From NCBI RefSeq assembly GCF_003112575.1, contig NZ_BEWC01000006.1:310001-374000 (forward strand): 64,000 nt of DNA, given 5' to 3'. Every line of letters begins with the position of its first letter. The first letter of the stretch is position 1. Shown piece by piece: positions 29,859 to 39,452 of the stretch. A model generated the notes under the pieces. It had not been told where the DNA came from and did no database searches. It saw nothing but the letters and a program-made list of their open reading frames with translations. This stretch comes from Streptomyces ardesiacus (GTDB lineage: Bacteria > Actinomycetota > Actinomycetes > Streptomycetales > Streptomycetaceae). The position numbers were made by a program, and so were the translations under genes.

Positions 29859-31120
29859 CCCTTCGTTTCCCGGCACCGCCGGCGGTCGTCGGCCCGGTCC
29901 GGGACATCCTGCCCGACCGCCGGGCGCCGGTGGCCGGCCGCCCGCTCGGCCACGTCCGCCGAAGGGGCCCGCAGCGCGATGCCCGAGGAGAGCAGGAGGA
30001 GGCCGCCCAGCATCACGAAGGGTGCGGCCACGCCCGCGACGCCCGCGACGAGGCCCGCGGCGGCGGGTGCGGCGACCTGGCCGAGACGGTTGCCGGTCAG
30101 CCGCAGCGCGAGGGCGGTGGAGCGCGCCTCCTCGGGGGCCGCCTGCACGACCGTCGTCATGGACAGCGGCTGGCCGACGCCCAGGCAGAAGCCGAGGACG
30201 ATCAGCATCGCTGCCAGCGCCCCCACCGGCACCGGCAGCGCGACCCCGGCGCACAGCAGGGCGGCCAGCAGACACGTGACGGTGAGCAGCACCGTGCGGC
30301 CGAGCAGCCGCAGCAGGGGCGTCAGCACGAGCCGGCAGGCGATCGTGGCGGCGGCCCGCAGGCTGAGCAGGACGCCGATCACGGCAGGGGAGATCCCCCG
30401 GTGCTCGCCGACCACCGGCAGGTAGGCGGTGAGGATGTCGGTCGCGGAGAGCACGGAGAGACTGATCAGGATGCCCGCGGGCACGCCCCGGGCCCGCAGG
30501 ATGCTCCCCACGGGCACACGCGGGCCCGGTTCCCTGCGCGAGGCGCCCGCCGTCGGGTGCTCTATGCGCCACAGGGACGTGACGGCGACCGCCGCGCCCG
30601 CGCCCGCCACCACCAGGGCGAGCGCGCTGCTGCCGGCCATGTCGGGGCCCCCGATCAGCGCGCCCGCGGCGATGGGGCCGATGAGCTGGCCGAGCGAGGC
30701 GCCGATGGTGAAGTGGCCGAAGTTGCGGTCCTGTTCGTGCGGCGCGGACTGGCGGGCGACCAGGGACTGGGCGCCGATGACGAAGCAGAGGTGCCCGAGG
30801 CCCATGACGCCGCTCCACAGGGCCATCGCCCACAGCGATCCGGCGACGCCGCTCAGCGCGCAGCCCCCGGCGATGAGCACCACCCCGACGGGCAGCAGCG
30901 GCGCACAGCGGCCATGGTCGGTGCGCCGCCCCAGCGGAACGGCGGCGAACAGCGGCAACAGCGCGTACACACCGGCGATGACGCCGACGGCCCGTTCGTC
31001 GGCGCCCAGCGCGAGGGCCCGGTAGGAGACGGCGGGCCGGGCCATCGACACCGCCCCCTGCGCGAAGCCGAAGGCGATGACGAGGCGGAGCAGCCAGCCG
31101 CGGTTCCCACCGGGCGCCAT
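29855..31120 (-). CDS. MFS transporter (drug/metabolite exporter type)
   Basis: The protein has 421 residues and twelve hydrophobic helices. The loop 2-3 motif PLGRRTDHGRCAPLL near 63-77 is the MFS motif A (G-x-x-x-D-R/H-x-G-R variant). It also shows ADILTAYLPVVGEHRGISPAVIGVLLS in the second half. The substrate is unknown. It is 31 bases downstream of the citrate transporter gene on the same strand (GGAAGGA before ATG 31120) and couples to a small membrane protein by a 4-base overlap. This gives an operon citM-MFS-small protein. A role in metal-citrate homeostasis is possible but speculative. Confidence 0.88.
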   Translation of the reverse strand: MAPGGNRGWLLRLVIAFGFAQGAVSMARPAVSYRALALGADERAVGVIAGVYALLPLFAAVPLGRRTDHGRCAPLLPVGVVLIAGGCALSGVAGSLWAMALWSGVMGLGHLCFVIGAQSLVARQSAPHEQDRNFGHFTIGASLGQLIGPIAAGALIGGPDMAGSSALALVVAGAGAAVAVTSLWRIEHPTAGASRREPGPRVPVGSILRARGVPAGILISLSVLSATDILTAYLPVVGEHRGISPAVIGVLLSLRAAATIACRLVLTPLLRLLGRTVLLTVTCLLAALLCAGVALPVPVGALAAMLIVLGFCLGVGQPLSMTTVVQAAPEEARSTALALRLTGNRLGQVAAPAAAGLVAGVAGVAAPFVMLGGLLLLSSGIALRAPSADVAERAAGHRRPAVGQDVPDRADDRRRCRETKG

Positions 31121-31151
31121 GAGGGTGTTCCTTCCTGAGGGTCTGCGACGG

Positions 31152-32612
31152 TCAGATGATGCCGAACAGGATGCCCGCGGCGAGAATCACCAGGCTCGTC
31201 AGGACGGCCCACTTCACCACGAACCGTGTGTGGTCGCCGAACTCGACCTTGGCCATGCCCACCAGGACGTACACGGCCGGGACGAGCGGGCTGGACATGT
31301 GCAGGGGCTGGCCGACGATCGAGGCGCGGGCGATCTCCAGGGTCGACACGCCGTGCGCCTGGCCGGCCTCGGCGAGCACCGGCAGGACACCGAAGTAGAA
31401 GCCGTCGTTCGACATGAAGTACGTCAGCGGCAGGCTCAGCAGGCCGGTGACCAGGCCCATCTGCGGGCCCATGCCGTCGGGGATGGTGTCCACGAGCCAC
31501 TTGGCCATGTGGTCGACCATGCCGGTGCCGGTGAGGACGCCGGTGAAGACGGCGGCGGCGAAGACCATGCCGGAGACGTTGAGGACGTTGTCGGCGTGGG
31601 CCGCGATGCGGGCCTTCTGGTCGGGGATCCGCGGGAAGTTGACGGTGAGGGCGAGCGCGGCACCGATCAGGAAGAGCACCGGGATCGGCAGCAGCTCCAT
31701 GATCATGGCGGTGAGCAGCGCGACGGTCAGCAGCGCGTTGAACCAGTACAGCTTGGGGCGCAGGGTGGGCCGGTTCGGGTCCAGGCCCTTGAAGTCGTCG
31801 CCGGACTCGGCCTCGGACCCGGCGTCCCGGTCGGCCGCCTCACCGGCACCGCCCGTTCCGGCACCGCCGCGAGCAGCACCGGCACCGGCACCGGCACCCG
31901 AACGCCCGCCGGACGCCCCGCCGGCCGCGCCCGCGCCGACCAGCACCGTCTCCGTCTCCGTCTCCGGCTCCCGCACCAGGGCGTCGTCCAGCGACAGCGT
32001 GCCCACCCGCCTGCGCTCGCGCAGACCCAGCACGTAGGCGAGGGCGACGACGGCGACGAGGCCCACGGCCAGGGCCGGGATCATCGGGACGAAGATGTCG
32101 GAGGCGTCGACCTTGAGCGCGGTGGCGGCGCGGGCGGTGGGCCCGCCCCACGGCAGCGTGTTCATCACGCCGTTGGCCATGGCGGCGACGCCGGTCATCA
32201 CGACCAGGCTCATCTTGAGCCGCTTGTACAGCGGGTACATCGCCGAGACCGTGATCATGAAGGTGGTGGAGCCGTCGCCGTCCAGCGAGACGATCGCGGC
32301 CAGCAGCGCCGTGCCGACGACGACGCGCATCGGGTCGGCCTTGCAGAACTTCAGGATGGCCCGGACGATCGGGTCGAAGAGGCCGACGTCGATCATCACA
32401 CCGAAGTAGACGATCGCGAACATGAGCATCGCCGCGGTGGGGGCGAGGCTGGAGACGCCGTCGATGACGTAGTCGCCCAGATGGGCGCCCTTGCCGACGA
32501 AGACGCAGAACAGCGCGGGAATCAGCACGAGCGCCGCGATCGGCGACATCTTCTTCATCATGATCAGGACCAGGAAGGTCGCGATCATGGCGAAGCCGAG
32601 GATGGTCAGCAT
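31152..32612 (-). CDS. CitMHS family divalent metal-citrate transporter
   Basis: The protein has 486 residues and about 12 membrane helices; CitMHS carriers import citrate complexed with Mg2+, Ca2+ or Fe3+. Diagnostic: AAIVSLDGDGSTTFMITVSAMYPLYKR (about 105-131), VMNTLPWGGPTARAA (near 145), DNVLNVSGMVFAAAVFTGVLTGTGM and PLTYFMSNDGFYFGVLPVLAEA. The central cytoplasmic loop (about 215-265) is Ala/Gly-rich with GAGAGAGAARGGAGTGGAGE, encoded by hexanucleotide repeats. Relatives have a shorter loop. The promoter is flanked by a 9-bp inverted repeat. Weak ribosome binding site. Confidence 0.93.
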   Translation of the reverse strand: MLTILGFAMIATFLVLIMMKKMSPIAALVLIPALFCVFVGKGAHLGDYVIDGVSSLAPTAAMLMFAIVYFGVMIDVGLFDPIVRAILKFCKADPMRVVVGTALLAAIVSLDGDGSTTFMITVSAMYPLYKRLKMSLVVMTGVAAMANGVMNTLPWGGPTARAATALKVDASDIFVPMIPALAVGLVAVVALAYVLGLRERRRVGTLSLDDALVREPETETETVLVGAGAAGGASGGRSGAGAGAGAARGGAGTGGAGEAADRDAGSEAESGDDFKGLDPNRPTLRPKLYWFNALLTVALLTAMIMELLPIPVLFLIGAALALTVNFPRIPDQKARIAAHADNVLNVSGMVFAAAVFTGVLTGTGMVDHMAKWLVDTIPDGMGPQMGLVTGLLSLPLTYFMSNDGFYFGVLPVLAEAGQAHGVSTLEIARASIVGQPLHMSSPLVPAVYVLVGMAKVEFGDHTRFVVKWAVLTSLVILAAGILFGII

Positions 32613-32621
32613 GAATTGAGT

Positions 32622-32678
32622 ACCTAACGTTCGCCCTTGAACATCCCACCGGGGCAGGCGGTGCGAGCGACGTTAGGT
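32622..32678. promoter_or_regulatory. Inverted repeat flanking the CitMHS promoter
   Basis: ACCTAACGT (32622-32630) and ACGTTAGGT (32670-32678) are exact inverted copies separated by 39 bases; the first ends 10 bases before the CitMHS start. A further GTTAACAAGACGTTGACA-like segment lies beyond. It could be a paired site for a response regulator or a leader hairpin. Confidence 0.5.
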
Positions 32679-32776
32679 GGCGCGCCGGAGCGTTAACAAG
32701 ACGTTGACATGCGAGCAATAAGCGCAGAACTCCAGGTCACAGCCGTGTGACGGCGGTGACGGTCGGGCGGCGGCCG

Positions 32777-33394
32777 TCAGTCGAGGACGCGCCCGAGGTA
32801 GGCCCGCAGCAGTTCCCGGGCCTCTTCGATGATCTTCTCGTCCCCGTCCGGCGCGACGCGGAAGGCGAGTTGCACGAGGGTGTCGGCGGTCTCCACGGCG
32901 ACCAGGAAGACGCGGCGGACGTCGTCGTCGGGGCGGCGGCCGAGGTAGCCGGAGAGCAGTTCGGTGAGCCGTTCGGCGACACGGTGGTTGGGGACGGCGT
33001 GGCGGTCGCCGACGGGGATCTGGTTGCCGAAGTCGATCAGGGAGAAGCCGGGCGCGGTCCGCTTCATCGCCAGGTACTCGTCGAGTACGGCGTCCAGCGC
33101 GCCGCGCCAGCCGCCGTCCGCCGTCCTGGCCAGCCGTTCGGTCACGCGCTCGGCGTAGCGCTCCAGGTTGCGCTGGGCGAGGGCGTCGGCCATCTGCCGC
33201 TTGTTGCCGAAGAAGCGGTACACCGAGCCGATGGGGACGTCCGCGCGCAGCGCCACGGCGCGGGTGCTGAGGGCGTCGTACCCGACCTCGTCGAGGAGGT
33301 CGGCGCAGGCGTCGAGGATCCGGGTCAGCCGTTCGGCACTGCGCCGCTGCACGGGGGCGCGGCGGAGCGGGGTCGCGTGGGACACGGTGCTCAT
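32777..33394 (-). CDS. TetR-family regulator
   Basis: The protein has 205 residues. The DNA-binding domain lies at about 18-65 (RRSAERLTRILDACADLLDEVGYDALSTRAVALRADVPIGSVYRFFGNKRQMADAL). The C-terminal domain (TetR_C_17-like) contains FSLIDFGNQIPVGDRHAVPNHRVAERL. ATG 33394 is chosen; an earlier in-frame start would give an unusual Pro-rich extension. It lies upstream of the citrate operon in the same direction with 164 bases between, so it is probably a separate unit that may control it. The ligand is unknown. Confidence 0.85.
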   Translation of the reverse strand: MSTVSHATPLRRAPVQRRSAERLTRILDACADLLDEVGYDALSTRAVALRADVPIGSVYRFFGNKRQMADALAQRNLERYAERVTERLARTADGGWRGALDAVLDEYLAMKRTAPGFSLIDFGNQIPVGDRHAVPNHRVAERLTELLSGYLGRRPDDDVRRVFLVAVETADTLVQLAFRVAPDGDEKIIEEARELLRAYLGRVLD

Positions 33395-33497
33395 GATGCC
33401 CTGCGGGACCGGCCGGGGGAACCACGGCCTCCGGTACGGCGGGGGGTGCCTGCCCGGGCCGGGCCCCCGGGGCACCCGGCGGGCGCGGGCGCCGCCC

Positions 33498-34067
33498 TCA
33501 CCGGTCCGCCGCCGGTGCGGTGGCCGACCGGCCCCCGGCCCGCTCCGGCTGTGCCGCCCCGGTGGGACCGGCGCCCGAGGCCGTGATGTCCGCCGTGCTC
33601 TCGACGGGTTCGCCGTCGGCGGCCCAGACGGTGTCGTCGTCGGCGTACAGCCGGACCGTGAGCTGGTGCGTGCCGCGCGGGACCAGGTCGGCGGGCAGGC
33701 GGTAGCGGGGGCGGTGGAGGCGGGCGACGTGGTCGCCGTCGAGGAAGAGGTGGGCCACGCCGCGGCCGGCCGCGGCCTCGGCCTCCGTGCCCTCCGGCGA
33801 GAACGTGAAGCCGCGGACGGTCAGGCGGACGTCCCAGCTCTCGTCGGCCTCGGGCTGCACCTCGATCCCGACCTCGGGGGCGTGCTCGGCGCGCACCTCG
33901 CGGTAGCGCCGGCCCTCCTCGTCGGTGGTGTCGAGCAGCTTTCCCACCGGCTCGGCCGCATTCCCGGCCTCCGGTCCACCTCCGTCGCCGGAGTCGCAGG
34001 CCGCCGGTCCCGTCAACAGCAGGACGCAGACCGCGAACACGGCGAGCGCTCCCCTCGTCCACGACAT
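33498..34067 (-). CDS. Predicted lipoprotein of unknown function
   Basis: The protein has 189 residues. A short signal peptide (ALAVFAVCVLLLTGPAAC) ends in a lipobox-like LTGPAAC with Cys24, suggesting lipid attachment. The mature part has a beta-rich region: DESWDVRLTVRGFTFSPE, AHLFLDGDHVARLHRPRYRLPADLVPRGTHQLTVRLYADD near 100-140. This looks like an Ig-like or DUF4399-type secreted fold. No catalytic motif. The C-terminus is Ala/Gly-rich. It is divergent from hmgA. Confidence 0.7.
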   Translation of the reverse strand: MSWTRGALAVFAVCVLLLTGPAACDSGDGGGPEAGNAAEPVGKLLDTTDEEGRRYREVRAEHAPEVGIEVQPEADESWDVRLTVRGFTFSPEGTEAEAAAGRGVAHLFLDGDHVARLHRPRYRLPADLVPRGTHQLTVRLYADDDTVWAADGEPVESTADITASGAGPTGAAQPERAGGRSATAPAADR

Positions 34068-34200
34068 GACGCGAGACTAGAACACGGGTCCGACAGTCCG
34101 GATCCTCCGGAGGTCTGGTTCCGGTCATCCTCGCGGCGGACGACCCGCAACGAGCGGAGCGGGGAAGTCCTCTTGTGCCCTCTTGCGCGCGGGAAACCGC

Positions 34201-34224
34201 AATCCTACGGTGTGCCATAGGAAT
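34201..34224. promoter_or_regulatory. Candidate operator of hmgA
   Basis: AATCCTACGG-TGTG-CCATAGGAAT: the two arms are complementary at 8 of 10 positions. It lies 37-60 bases upstream of the hmgA ATG. The GntR gene downstream, or a distant IclR-type HmgR, could bind it. Confidence 0.5.
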
Positions 34225-34260
34225 CGGTTCGCGAGGATGCGGGTTGCGAGGGAGCGAGCG

Positions 34261-35577
<1,317 letters not shown>

Positions 35578-35604
35578 GGTTTCCCCTACCGGTACGGATG
35601 GCCC

Positions 35605-36354
35605 GTGACCTCCTTCGCCCCGGACTCCGTCGTCCTGAACCGCAAGCTGCCGCTCTGGTACCAGGTGTCGCAGTCGCTGCGCGCCTCGATACTCGGCCGC
35701 TCGCCCAGGGACCCGCTGCGCCTGCCCACCGAGGAGCAGTTGGCCGCGCACTACGGGGTGAGCGTGCTGACCATGCGGCAGGCGCTGAAGGAGCTGGAGG
35801 ACGAGGGGCTGATCACCCGGCACCGCCGGCGGGGTACCTTCATCGAGCCGCACGCCCTCCGGGGCGCCCCGGTGCGGCTGCTCGGCTCGGTGGACGCGAT
35901 CGTGGCCCAGCAGTCCGGCATGACGGCCGAACTGCTGGACCACGGCACCGCCGCCGTGCCCGCCGAACTCGCCGAGTTCTTCCCGGAGCTGGCGGAGGTG
36001 GCGACGTACCACCGGCTGCGCTGCGACGAGAAGACGGGCGAGCCGACCAACCACGCCCGCAACTACGTCCGTCCCGAACTGGCCGCGCGCATCGACCTGG
36101 ACGACCTCGCCCGGTGGCCGATGACGAAGGTGCTGCGGGACGTGGTGGGCATGGACATCAGCCGGATCACCGACACCGTCGAGGCCCGGCTCGCCGACCC
36201 GGAGACGGCGCGGCTGCTCGAAGTCCCGCTGCTCAGCCCGATCCTGCACTACACGGGCATCACCTACGACGCCGACGGCCGGGTCCTCGACGTGGCCGTC
36301 ATCCACTACCGCGGCGACCGCTTCTCGTTCACGGTCACCCTGGACGCCACGTGA
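35605..36354 (+). CDS. GntR-family (HutC/UTRA subgroup) regulator
   Basis: The protein has 249 residues. The winged helix (about 14-80) has PLWYQVSQSLRASIL, LPTEEQLAAHYGVSVLTMRQALKELEDEGLITRHRRRGTFI. A UTRA ligand domain (about 95-245) ends with the typical ILHYTGITYDADGRVLDVAVIHYRGDRFSF. It is 27 bases downstream of hmgA on the same strand and so probably co-transcribed with it. It may sense homogentisate or another aromatic acid. The start is GTG 35605. Confidence 0.9.
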   Translation: MTSFAPDSVVLNRKLPLWYQVSQSLRASILGRSPRDPLRLPTEEQLAAHYGVSVLTMRQALKELEDEGLITRHRRRGTFIEPHALRGAPVRLLGSVDAIVAQQSGMTAELLDHGTAAVPAELAEFFPELAEVATYHRLRCDEKTGEPTNHARNYVRPELAARIDLDDLARWPMTKVLRDVVGMDISRITDTVEARLADPETARLLEVPLLSPILHYTGITYDADGRVLDVAVIHYRGDRFSFTVTLDAT

Positions 36355-36376
36355 GGCGCCGGCGCCCCGTCGTACG

Positions 36377-37537
36377 ATGCCCGGCGTGACGCACGACGAC
36401 GCTCCGCCGCTGGCGGACCTCATGCCGTGGTCCGTCGCACCGCCGCGGCTGGGCCGGGGGTGGCCGGCGGCTCCCGACGCGGGGTCCCTGAAGGCCCGCT
36501 GGGAGGCCCTGGTGAAGGCCGAGGGGCCCGACCGCGCGGACCTGTTCGAACCGACCCGCTCGCGCACGCCGTACTCGGCGGTGGGGCGGCTGCCGGGCGG
36601 CGCCGGGGGCACCGAGCGGCTGGCGCGCGCCTCGGGACCGTGTGCGGAGCCGGTCCGGGTGCTGCGGGCGCCGTTCGACGAGCAGTGGCTGATCCCCGAC
36701 CAGCGGCTGATCGACGCGGCCCGCCCCGAGCTGTGGCGGGTGGCGGACGCGCGGCAGGTGTTCGTCGTGGAGACGCCCGACGCGGCGGGGCCCCCGCTGC
36801 TCCTGGCGACCTCGCTGCTGCCGCTGTCCGGCCCCGCCCGGATCCGCCCGCTGTACCGCCGCCCCGGCGGCGCGGAGCCCAACCTCGCCCCGGGCCTCCT
36901 GGACCACCTGGCCGCCCGCCTCGGCCTGCGCCCCGGCCCGCTGGACCTGCTCGCCTGGTCGGTGGCGGCCGTGCGGCCCGGCTCGCTGGTCCCGCTTCCC
37001 GCGGACCCGGAGCTGTGGGAGCACGGCGTCGGGCTGGGCCGGCGCGCCCTGTGGCTGATGCGCCGCGACGGAGAGCGCCCCAAGCTGCCCGGCGGCCGCC
37101 GCCCGTACGTCCGCGCCCCGCTGCCGCCGCGCCCGCTGACCCTGCGCTACGACCGGGACGAGGAGGCCCTCTTCCTGGACGACGGGCGCGTCTCCCCCGT
37201 GCCGCCCGGCGCCTGGGAGTTCGAGGCGGGCGGGGTCCGGGTGATCGAGCAGTGGTTCGCGGCCCGCACGGCCGGGGGCGAGCCGGGCACGCTGGCCGCG
37301 ATCCGCCCGGCCGCCTGGCCCCAGACCTGGACGTCCGAACTGCTGGAGCTGATCACGGTCCTCGCGCTGCTCGCCGACGTGCGGGAGCGGTGCCGGGAGC
37401 TGAGGGTCACGGACGGGATCACCGCGACCGAGCTGCGCGAGGCCGGGGTGCTGCCGGCGCCCGCGTCGGCGCGTCGGCCGGCCTCCGTCCTGGACGACCG
37501 GGAGGAGGGCCCGGAGGGGCAGTTGGCGCTGCTGTGA
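36377..37537 (+). CDS. Stand-alone type ISP restriction-modification C-terminal (specificity) domain protein
   Basis: The protein has 386 residues. The middle and C-terminal parts resemble the DNA-specificity domain of single-chain type ISP restriction enzymes (LlaGI/LlaBIII type). Seen: APFDEQWLIPDQRLIDAARPELW (about 97-120), a central LLDHLAARLGLRPGPLDLLAWSVAAV, LTLRYDRDEEALFLDDG and the terminal GVRVIEQWFAAR. The nuclease, helicase and methyltransferase domains that make up a functional enzyme of about 1,500 residues are all absent. So this cannot act alone as a restriction enzyme. Streptomycete genomes often carry this orphan next to hmgA and the GntR gene. The role could be DNA binding or something new. 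Confidence 0.75.
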   Translation: MPGVTHDDAPPLADLMPWSVAPPRLGRGWPAAPDAGSLKARWEALVKAEGPDRADLFEPTRSRTPYSAVGRLPGGAGGTERLARASGPCAEPVRVLRAPFDEQWLIPDQRLIDAARPELWRVADARQVFVVETPDAAGPPLLLATSLLPLSGPARIRPLYRRPGGAEPNLAPGLLDHLAARLGLRPGPLDLLAWSVAAVRPGSLVPLPADPELWEHGVGLGRRALWLMRRDGERPKLPGGRRPYVRAPLPPRPLTLRYDRDEEALFLDDGRVSPVPPGAWEFEAGGVRVIEQWFAARTAGGEPGTLAAIRPAAWPQTWTSELLELITVLALLADVRERCRELRVTDGITATELREAGVLPAPASARRPASVLDDREEGPEGQLALL

Positions 37538-37575
37538 CCGCGCCGCCCACGGGCCACGAGGACCGCCCGACCCCG

Positions 37576-37672
37576 GTCCGGGCTCGGGGTCCGGTCCGGG
37601 CTCGGGGTCCGGCTCGGGCCCGGGGGACGGTTCGGACTCGGGGGACGGTTCGGGCTCGGGGGACGGTTCAGG
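37576..37672. repeat. GC-rich 18-bp tandem repeats between convergent genes
   Basis: Two arrays are joined: GGTCCGGGCTCGGGGTCC in about two copies, then GGGGGACGGTTCGGGCTC-like units in nearly three copies. They fill the gap between the type ISP-domain gene and the tetR gene, whose stop codon lies at the right end. The G-runs could form quadruplexes. Confidence 0.65.
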
Positions 37673-38372
37673 CGAACCCGTCCAGCACCCGCCTCAGCGC
37701 CCGCTCGAAGACGCTCTCCAGGTCGATCGGTCCGGCGTCCTCCGCGAAGGACGCCGCCAGCCGCGGATAGGCACCGCTCGCGACCTGCCGGCCGAGGTAG
37801 GCGATGCGCGCCGCGTTCTCCTGCTCCTGGGACCAGGGCAGCGAGCGGGTGCGCTCGACGGTGGCGATCTCGTTGCCGACGTACGTGGTCACGATGCCGT
37901 TCACCATCGCGACCAGCTCCATCTTGGTGCCGTACGGCGCCTCGAAGGGGTCGAGGCAGGCCAGGCAGTGCTCCAGGTAGCGCAGGGCGTTGGGGCTGAA
38001 GCCGTAGACGGGGGACATCAGGCGGGGAAGCCAGGTGTGGCGGCGCATCAGGGCGCGGGTCTGGTGGGCGACCCGGATCATGTCCGCGCGCCAGTCCCCG
38101 CTGGGTTCCCACAGCTCGTGCTCGCCGCTGACCGCGTCCATCATCAGCTCGTACAGGTCCTCCTTGCGGGGGACGTAGTTGTACAGCGACATGGTGCCGC
38201 AGCCCAGCTCGCCGGCGACGCGACGCATCGAGACCGCGTCCAGGCCCTCGGCGTCGGCGATCCGCACCGCGGCGGCGGCGATGTCGGCGCGGGAGTACGC
38301 CGGTCTCGGCCCCCGGCCGGTGCGCTCGGGGCGCGACCAGATCACTTCGGGTACGGCCGCTCGGCCCGCCAT
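37668..38372 (-). CDS. TetR-family repressor of the adjacent ABC exporter
   Basis: The protein has 234 residues. The N-terminus is extended (25 residues) before the DNA-binding domain YSRADIAAAAVRIADAEGLDAVSMRRVAGELGCGTMSLYNYVPRKEDLYELMMDAV (about 26-80). The C-terminal TetR_C_1 domain matches TetR repressors of DrrAB-like exporters. Two near-identical dyads with core TACGTAC-N3-GTAC[GT]TA lie between it and the divergent drrA-like gene, one of them inside the first codons of that gene. A strong local repressor-exporter circuit; the inducer is probably the exported compound. Confidence 0.9.
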   Translation of the reverse strand: MAGRAAVPEVIWSRPERTGRGPRPAYSRADIAAAAVRIADAEGLDAVSMRRVAGELGCGTMSLYNYVPRKEDLYELMMDAVSGEHELWEPSGDWRADMIRVAHQTRALMRRHTWLPRLMSPVYGFSPNALRYLEHCLACLDPFEAPYGTKMELVAMVNGIVTTYVGNEIATVERTRSLPWSQEQENAARIAYLGRQVASGAYPRLAASFAEDAGPIDLESVFERALRRVLDGFA

Positions 38373-38400
38373 CGTGCATCACCTCGGCCTCCATCCTAGT

Positions 38401-38417
38401 TACGTACACCGTACGTA
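38401..38417. promoter_or_regulatory. TetR operator 1 of the ABC exporter
   Basis: TACGTAC-ACC-GTACGTA, perfect 7-bp arms, 29 bases after the tetR ATG (on its upstream side) and 19 before the exporter ATG. Confidence 0.75.
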
Positions 38418-38435
38418 GTGCGCTATGGTCGACGC

Positions 38436-39452
38436 ATGACTACTACGTACGCTGTACTTAGTGAGGGTCTGGAGAAGCGCTTCGGCGCCGTGCACGCCTT
38501 GCGCGGGCTGGATCTGGCGGTGGCCGAGGGCACGGTGTGCGGCCTGCTCGGGCCGAACGGGGCGGGCAAGACCACGGCGGTCCGGCTGCTGACGACCCTG
38601 CTGAGGCCGGACGCGGGCTCGGCCCGGGTCGCCGGGCACGACCTGGTGCGCGAGGCGGCAGCGGTGCGTCGCCGGATCGGGGTGACCGGGCAGTACGCGT
38701 CGGTGGACGGGGACCTCACCGGACGGCAGAACCTGCTCCTGTTCGCCCGGCTGCACCGGGTGCGGGACGCGGCGGCGCGCGCCGGCGAACTGCTGGACCG
38801 CTTCGGCCTGGCCGACGCCGCCGACCGCCCCGCCGCCACCCTGTCCGGCGGCATGCGGCGCCGTCTCGACCTGGCCGCGAGCCTGGTGCGCCGCCCCGAC
38901 GTGCTGTTCCTCGACGAGCCGACGACCGGCCTCGACCCGGCCAGCCGCAACCGGATCTGGGACGCGGTGCGCGCCCTGAAGGCGGACGGCACCACGGTGC
39001 TGCTCACCACGCAGTACCTGGAGGAGGCCGACCGCCTGGCCGACGACATCGCCCTGGTGGACCGGGGCCGGGTGGCGCACACCGGGTCGCCAGCCGAACT
39101 CAAGGCGCTGGTGGGGGCGTACGCGGAGGCCGTCGTCACGGACGCGGACGCGCTGGCACGGGCGGCGGCGGTCCTGGACCGGCTGACCGGCGCGGCGCCG
39201 GTGCTGGACCGCGAACGGCGCACCGCCGGCGCCGTGAGCACCGATCCGACCCTGACCCTGCCGCGCCTGGTGCGCGCACTCGACGCGGCGGGCGTGCCCC
39301 TGGTGGACGCGAGCCTGCGACCGCCGACCCTCGACGACGTCTTCCTCCGTCTGACCGGAGGAAGCGACGACGGCGGCGACAACGACAACAGAGGCGACAG
39401 CGGCGACAGCGGCGACAGCGGCGACAACGACAGCAAGGAGCTGGTGGCATGA
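38436..39452 (+). CDS. ABC exporter ATPase (DrrA family)
   Basis: The protein has 338 residues. Walker A GPNGAGKTTA (about 38-47), the Q-loop at GVTGQYASVDGDLTGRQNL, signature LSGGMRRRLDLAASLV (near 136), Walker B DVLFLDEPTTGLDP (near 158), and the switch His replaced by Gln in TTQYLEEADRLAD, as in DrrA proteins. The DUF4162-like C-terminal part ends PPTLDDVFLRLTG, then an unusual acidic GDSGDSGDSGD linker from 9-bp repeats. The start ATG 38436 lies between two TetR operators. It is coupled by a 4-base overlap to the permease. DrrAB exporters confer self-resistance to antibiotics. Confidence 0.92.
   Translation: MTTTYAVLSEGLEKRFGAVHALRGLDLAVAEGTVCGLLGPNGAGKTTAVRLLTTLLRPDAGSARVAGHDLVREAAAVRRRIGVTGQYASVDGDLTGRQNLLLFARLHRVRDAAARAGELLDRFGLADAADRPAATLSGGMRRRLDLAASLVRRPDVLFLDEPTTGLDPASRNRIWDAVRALKADGTTVLLTTQYLEEADRLADDIALVDRGRVAHTGSPAELKALVGAYAEAVVTDADALARAAAVLDRLTGAAPVLDRERRTAGAVSTDPTLTLPRLVRALDAAGVPLVDASLRPPTLDDVFLRLTGGSDDGGDNDNRGDSGDSGDSGDNDSKELVA
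38444..38460. promoter_or_regulatory. TetR operator 2, inside the start of the ABC ATPase gene
   Basis: TACGTAC-GCT-GTACTTA, 6 of 7 paired, 43 bp from operator 1 (about four turns of the helix). It covers codons 4-9 of the ATPase gene, so repressor could block initiation and elongation. Confidence 0.7.

Noticed and set aside
29428..29907. 159-codon minus-strand frame with TRP repeats
   Set aside because: It is another frame over the small membrane protein gene and the 9-bp repeat; repeat-derived peptide only.
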